A stretch of 64,000 bases of DNA from Adineta ricciae (taxonomy: Eukaryota > Rotifera > Eurotatoria > Adinetida > Adinetidae), in assembly GCA_905250025.1 (NCBI GenBank), contig CAJNOJ010000030.1, forward strand, positions 372,001 to 436,000. Direction: 5' to 3'. The notes under the pieces were generated by a model. That model was not told the origin of the DNA. It saw only the letters and a list, made by a program, of their open reading frames with translations, and made no database searches. Below are positions 60,024 through 64,000 of the stretch, in pieces (the stretch's first letter is position 1; each line of letters starts with the position of its first letter). Position numbers and translations under genes: made by a program.

Positions 60024-62494
60024 CTCTAAACATTATAACGATCTTCAACAAATAGGTACAGTACACAGATCAGATTGGCGTCGAATCTCTGAATATAAAT
60101 ATGTGTGTCTCTCTTAGATGCTCCTGTATGCTACCACAGTCTTTGAAAAACAGCTTCTCAACACGTTGCTTGATCTTTCTGTCCTAGAAACAAGCTAGCA
60201 TTACTTATATGTCTATATGATACTATGGCAATCATTTTGCAGATATTATATTACTCAATCTTGACTTTTGATTTCACGCGAATAATGCCTACGACGATCG
60301 TTTTCCATTCGGACTCTGTTGATTATTTTCATATGATGATCAGTATAGAATCTAAATCAAGTGCAGTATATCGTATGTTATTTAGCATCGATTGAGGACA
60401 AGTCGACATCATTGTGACATCGTTAATGAAGTAAAGAATTTGTCTTTTTACTGTATACAGAAAACATAATCTTCATCGTTAATTATTTATCTTAATCAAT
60501 GTCGTAATCATTCTGTTTATATGCGACTTTTTTTCTTTTTTCGTAATTGATACATTGACTTATCCTTCTACAATCTTTCTTTTTGCAACGTTTGTATTCT
60601 TACTGAATCACTGAATGATCTTCTGTTCAAGATTTATCATCAGATCATTTTGCCTGTCTCTACTTGCGTGTATTCAAAGATGGTTACACATGTAGCATTA
60701 GTTATCTGCCTGTCAAACTAGCTCGAATCCCATGTGGACAATCAAAAGATCATTTGGTTATTGGATATATGTGACATTGAAAGAATTTGGCGTCACAATT
60801 ATTTCTTTTATTGGAAAGAATAACTTATAAACTTATTTGTCAGACTGCTGGTCGCGATGCATTCACAAAGCTGTTGTTTCTCTTCTCCGTCGTCGACTTT
60901 CAGCTGAGGTCATTGCAGTTCTCCTCATGATGTTCCTCGATCAACACGAGATAGAAGGAAATTGAATCAGTGATATTGTTTGGAACAATTCCGAAGATGC
61001 TAATAAGCATTAGTATCGTCTTTCAGATGGATGGAAATTATTTCATGCATAACGAATACGATGAACCGTAATTTATCGGTGCGAGAAAAATAGTTGTAAT
61101 AACGCTATATTTAACTGGGAACATATTTTCACAATAATTTTGTTTTGTTGGCACGTCAAAAAGTTATCGACAAAATAACTGGAACGTTTCATCAATCATT
61201 TTTTGTTATTTACGGTTTCTCGCAAAATGACAGAAAGGATAATGTCTTAAAAACATAGTAATAATGAAGACAATGTGGGTGGAACTTATCGCTATCGTAA
61301 AAGCATTAATTACACTGCTAATACGAATGAAAATATCAGGGTTCGAGAAGTTCAAATCGTATTGAAAACTCATGAGGTTTTCCACGAAAAACAATTGGAT
61401 CACATACGCGTACAGTTCATGGCTGATACTATTCGAACTGAGTGTATAAAATCGAAATTGAAACAGTGAAAGAAAGCGATTGTCGACGCGTTCTAGTGCT
61501 CTTTTCAATGTACTGCTGATTGCCATTCTAATTAAATAATTTATTTTCTTTCTTCTGTCCATCTGTTAGTAATTGACACACGAACAATGATACGGTTGAA
61601 AAGCAATTAACAAATATAAAACGGCATGCATGTCTAGTTCAAAACCAATATCTAAAACTCTGTTTCGAGAATTCTCGTATAAAAGACATTTGTCTACTTT
61701 TTGTTGATGAATAGTCCTCGAGTCTTTTCAAATGTTCAAGAAATGAAAAAGTTGAAATATGTCAAGGATGAGAAGTGACACTTCGTGCAACTGTGAATGA
61801 TTCTTAAATAGTTCTCTACATCGTGAAACGGTACATATTCGTAAGCGACCAAAAAACACTTGAAACAACACTCCAGAAGCTATTTCTGATTCACATAAAA
61901 ACCCCGAACTCACATTCTAGTTTTGCACATTTCTGTCAACGAAGGCAACATTTCATTTTACAATCATTTATCTCAATCTATTTCGTTAATGTTCTTTGAA
62001 CACAATTTATCATTATTAATCTTTTAAAAAATCGAATAATCATCCACATAGACTTTGCCTTTTCATATCATGTCATATTGACAAGCAAATAGCGTTTTTC
62101 GAAGTCTCTATTGGAAAAATGTCAAATTTTTCTTTTCTATTCATGTCATCATTATGATGTTCAAGCATTATCATCTTTTTTGTTTTGTCATATCATCATT
62201 TCATCTCATAGAACAATGCCGACATACACAAAACAAAACAAAAATGATAGAGAAAAAAAAAGAAAGAACATAAAGAAGAAAAAGCGAAATACAACACGCA
62301 CAAAGCAATGAACGTGAAAGACTGTTGGTGCATGAAAACTGCACCGTGGTTTTTGTTTTGTGCTAATAATCGAACATACAAAAAAAGAAGAAGAATCGCT
62401 GTACAGAAAAAAAAGATATTCATCGATAAGTATGAATTTGAAACCAATCAATCAATCGATCGATTCTTGGAAAATATAGAAATGGGTCCGTGCA

Positions 62495-64000
62495 TCACCG
62501 AGTCTGATGTGTTGAAGATAAAGAACTTGTTGTTGTTGTTGTTGAAGGATGAAGGAGATTTTCATTCAGCGATGGTAAATCTGTTTCTAATGCATTTGAA
62601 TCAGCATTTGAAGATGGGGATGGTACTTTTGGTAGTGATAAACGTCCAGAATCGAGAATATTTTTCACAGTGGAATCATCAGTACTATTTGAATTGGTTT
62701 TACTGTTCGAACTAAAGAAAATTTGCCTTGAAATTCGATGCTAAGCATTTCTTTTTCTTACCAATTGGATGTTTGTTGCTGAATATAAGAACCATATTGT
62801 TGTAAAAGCATTTGTGCTGTCCATGGTGCATTTGATATTATTGATTGATCGTTTTCATCAATTCTTCCATTAGTTGCTGTTAACAAATTGATTGTCGATG
62901 GAGTGAGAGTTTTTTCGGAATCTTGGGTGACGTTTGCTATCGCTGTTGAAGGATCTTCATCTGATATATCCGAGTAGGCTGGTGATGACGGTGGTGGTGG
63001 TGGTGCAATTGTTGGAGTTAGATTGATGGGTACGAAAGATGAGGGTGGCGGAGTGGAAATCTTCAGAGTCTTTTTATTTTCATTGCTGGAGTCATTTTTC
63101 GTATTTGTCCGTGATTCATCGTTGATATGTAGTAAGAAATGATCGGGTGCTTTGACTTCATCTTGCTCGGTATTTGTCTCAGTGTTATTAAGAATAGATC
63201 TAAACAGGAAATTAGTTTTGTTCAATTTGCTAAGCTTATCTGGCTTGGAAGACGATGCACCAAGGACTTATTTCTCCTCAAGGAAAGAATAAGAATTAAA
63301 TATTGCTCGAGAGAATACTTCATCTCTGGAGAGAGAGTATGAGAGATGAAATAGTATTATTTAGAATAAAAGTCAATAGATGAATATGTTAGAAGGGCAT
63401 TTTTCTCTCTTCCTTTTTAAAGCTTTGGATTTATCGATAAGAAGAAAAAAAAATGTCCTCAAAATATGTATATTTAGTTAATGAAACGTACTTGGTCGGA
63501 TTGGTCGAAACGGGAATAGTTGATGGTTCATTATTGATTAAAGGTGATGAGAGAACAAGATTCGAAGATATTTGCGGACATGGCCATGTCAGTGTTGTTG
63601 AACGTTGATGATCGGGAGAAGAACGAGGTGATGGTCGACGTACATAATCAGCCACATTAGCTAGAATGTGTGCAACATCTTCTTCGTCTCGTGTATTCGC
63701 TTGTGGCATTGACGTGGAGCTGTTGGCATCTGTTTTTTTATGAGCATTACTTAGATGATAATTAAGAGCTAAGGTTGAAACGAATCGTTTACAACATTGC
63801 GATTCGGGACATGTAATTAATTGTCCTTCCGGATTTGATGATGATGATGACGACGACGGTGGAAAAAATGTTGTATTTGCTCGAAAAGGTGAGGACAACG
63901 GCGACGAAGTGTTTGATGTTGCATTCGAGGAGGTAGTGGTACTAGTTTCATCTATAGAACTGAGATTTATTCGTTTTGACTGTCTTGTTTTGATGTTATT
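62495..64000 (-). CDS. C2H2 zinc-finger protein, 3' part (gene continues beyond the window)
   Basis: Three exons seen: 64000-63492 (open to the window edge), 63199-62762 and 62711-62495. All junctions agree in frame (K|S, then a split Cys codon). The product has a Ser/Thr/Asn-rich start (SSIDETSTTTSSNATSN) and one C2H2 finger: C-x4-C-x12-H-x4-H in LITCPESQCCKRFVSTLALN, continuing YHLSNAHKK. An acidic helix follows (DEEDVAHILANVADYVRR), then Pro/Ser-rich low complexity (APPPPPSSPAYSDISDEDPS) and WTAQMLLQQYGSYIQQQTSN. The single divergent finger and long disordered flanks suggest a transcriptional co-regulator. I cannot name the family; the missing N-terminal part may hold the diagnostic domain. 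Confidence 0.75.

Larger units (their letters stand above)
56242..62494. other. Gene-poor region between filamin and the zinc-finger gene
   Basis: About 6.2 kb, the longest non-coding stretch here. It should include the filamin 5' UTR and promoter and the zinc-finger gene's 3' UTR. It has many simple repeats: TA at 56464-56478, TC at about 58131-58150, and an ACATATATA cluster near 58350-58385. Long T/A-rich open frames (for example 56566-56829 plus, 61206-61562 minus) lack coding character. One possible two-exon minus-strand reading frame at 59710-60023 is listed separately. Confidence 0.5.

Noticed and set aside
61206-61562. Minus-strand 118-codon frame in the gene-poor region
   Set aside because: Hydrophobic and aromatic composition of random AT-rich DNA; no supporting signals.
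62196-62451. Two overlapping minus-strand frames rich in Phe and Leu
   Set aside because: Both are produced by the same A/T-rich tract in different frames, so neither is credible.
1-64000. tRNA or rRNA genes, transposable elements, CRISPR, telomeric repeats, recent horizontally acquired bacterial genes
   Set aside because: Looked for by eye on both strands; no cloverleaf boxes, transposase or reverse-transcriptase motifs, regular spacer arrays or intronless bacterial-type enzymes were found. A computed search could still find weak cases.

Overview
The window looks like nuclear DNA from a small, compact metazoan genome, most likely a rotifer and probably a bdelloid. The DNA is AT-rich. Almost every gene is cut by very short GT-AG introns, mostly about 45-65 nt. 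The gene set is animal (filamin, MCM10, ATOH8-like bHLH, TMEM9, collagen-olfactomedin, Ig/fibronectin receptor, Ly6). EB-like plus chitin-binding (CBM14) modules point to a protostome. The species call is an inference; no rRNA, tRNA, transposon, telomere repeat or bacterial gene was seen.

Left part (1-15 kb). A plus-strand beta-hexosaminidase is followed by a type II membrane protein with EB-like and chitin-binding modules, GPATCH11, the glycerophosphodiesterase GPCPD1 and a small single-helix membrane protein. TMEM9 lies on the minus strand. Two low-complexity plus-strand genes follow: an acidic secreted protein and a proline-rich protein.

Middle (15-42 kb). A minus-strand myotubularin (MTMR6/7/8 type with a degenerate FYVE finger) is followed by a gene-poor 3.7 kb. 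Then come, on the plus strand, an Ig/FN3 receptor, a coiled-coil protein, a collagen-olfactomedin type II protein and a remarkable Val-Pro repeat protein. A minus-strand unidentified gene lies at about 32.4-33.0 kb. ATOH8-like and a Ly6/GPI protein are on the plus strand. MCM10, a TMEM163-like transporter and a GNAT acetyltransferase are on the minus strand.

Right part (42-64 kb). One minus-strand gene of nearly 14 kb encodes filamin (two CH domains plus about 22 Ig-like filamin repeats). It is followed upstream by about 6 kb with almost no coding signal, then by the 3' part of a C2H2 zinc-finger gene that runs off the window.

The genes are mostly independent housekeeping, cell-surface and cytoskeletal genes rather than one pathway. 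Several plus-strand genes have a strong 3' splice acceptor 0-10 nt before the start codon, as expected for spliced-leader trans-splicing. The GPCPD1/small-membrane-protein pair, 113 nt apart without a canonical polyadenylation signal, is a candidate operon. Exon joins below were made by hand from splice signals and reading frame, and small boundary errors are possible.
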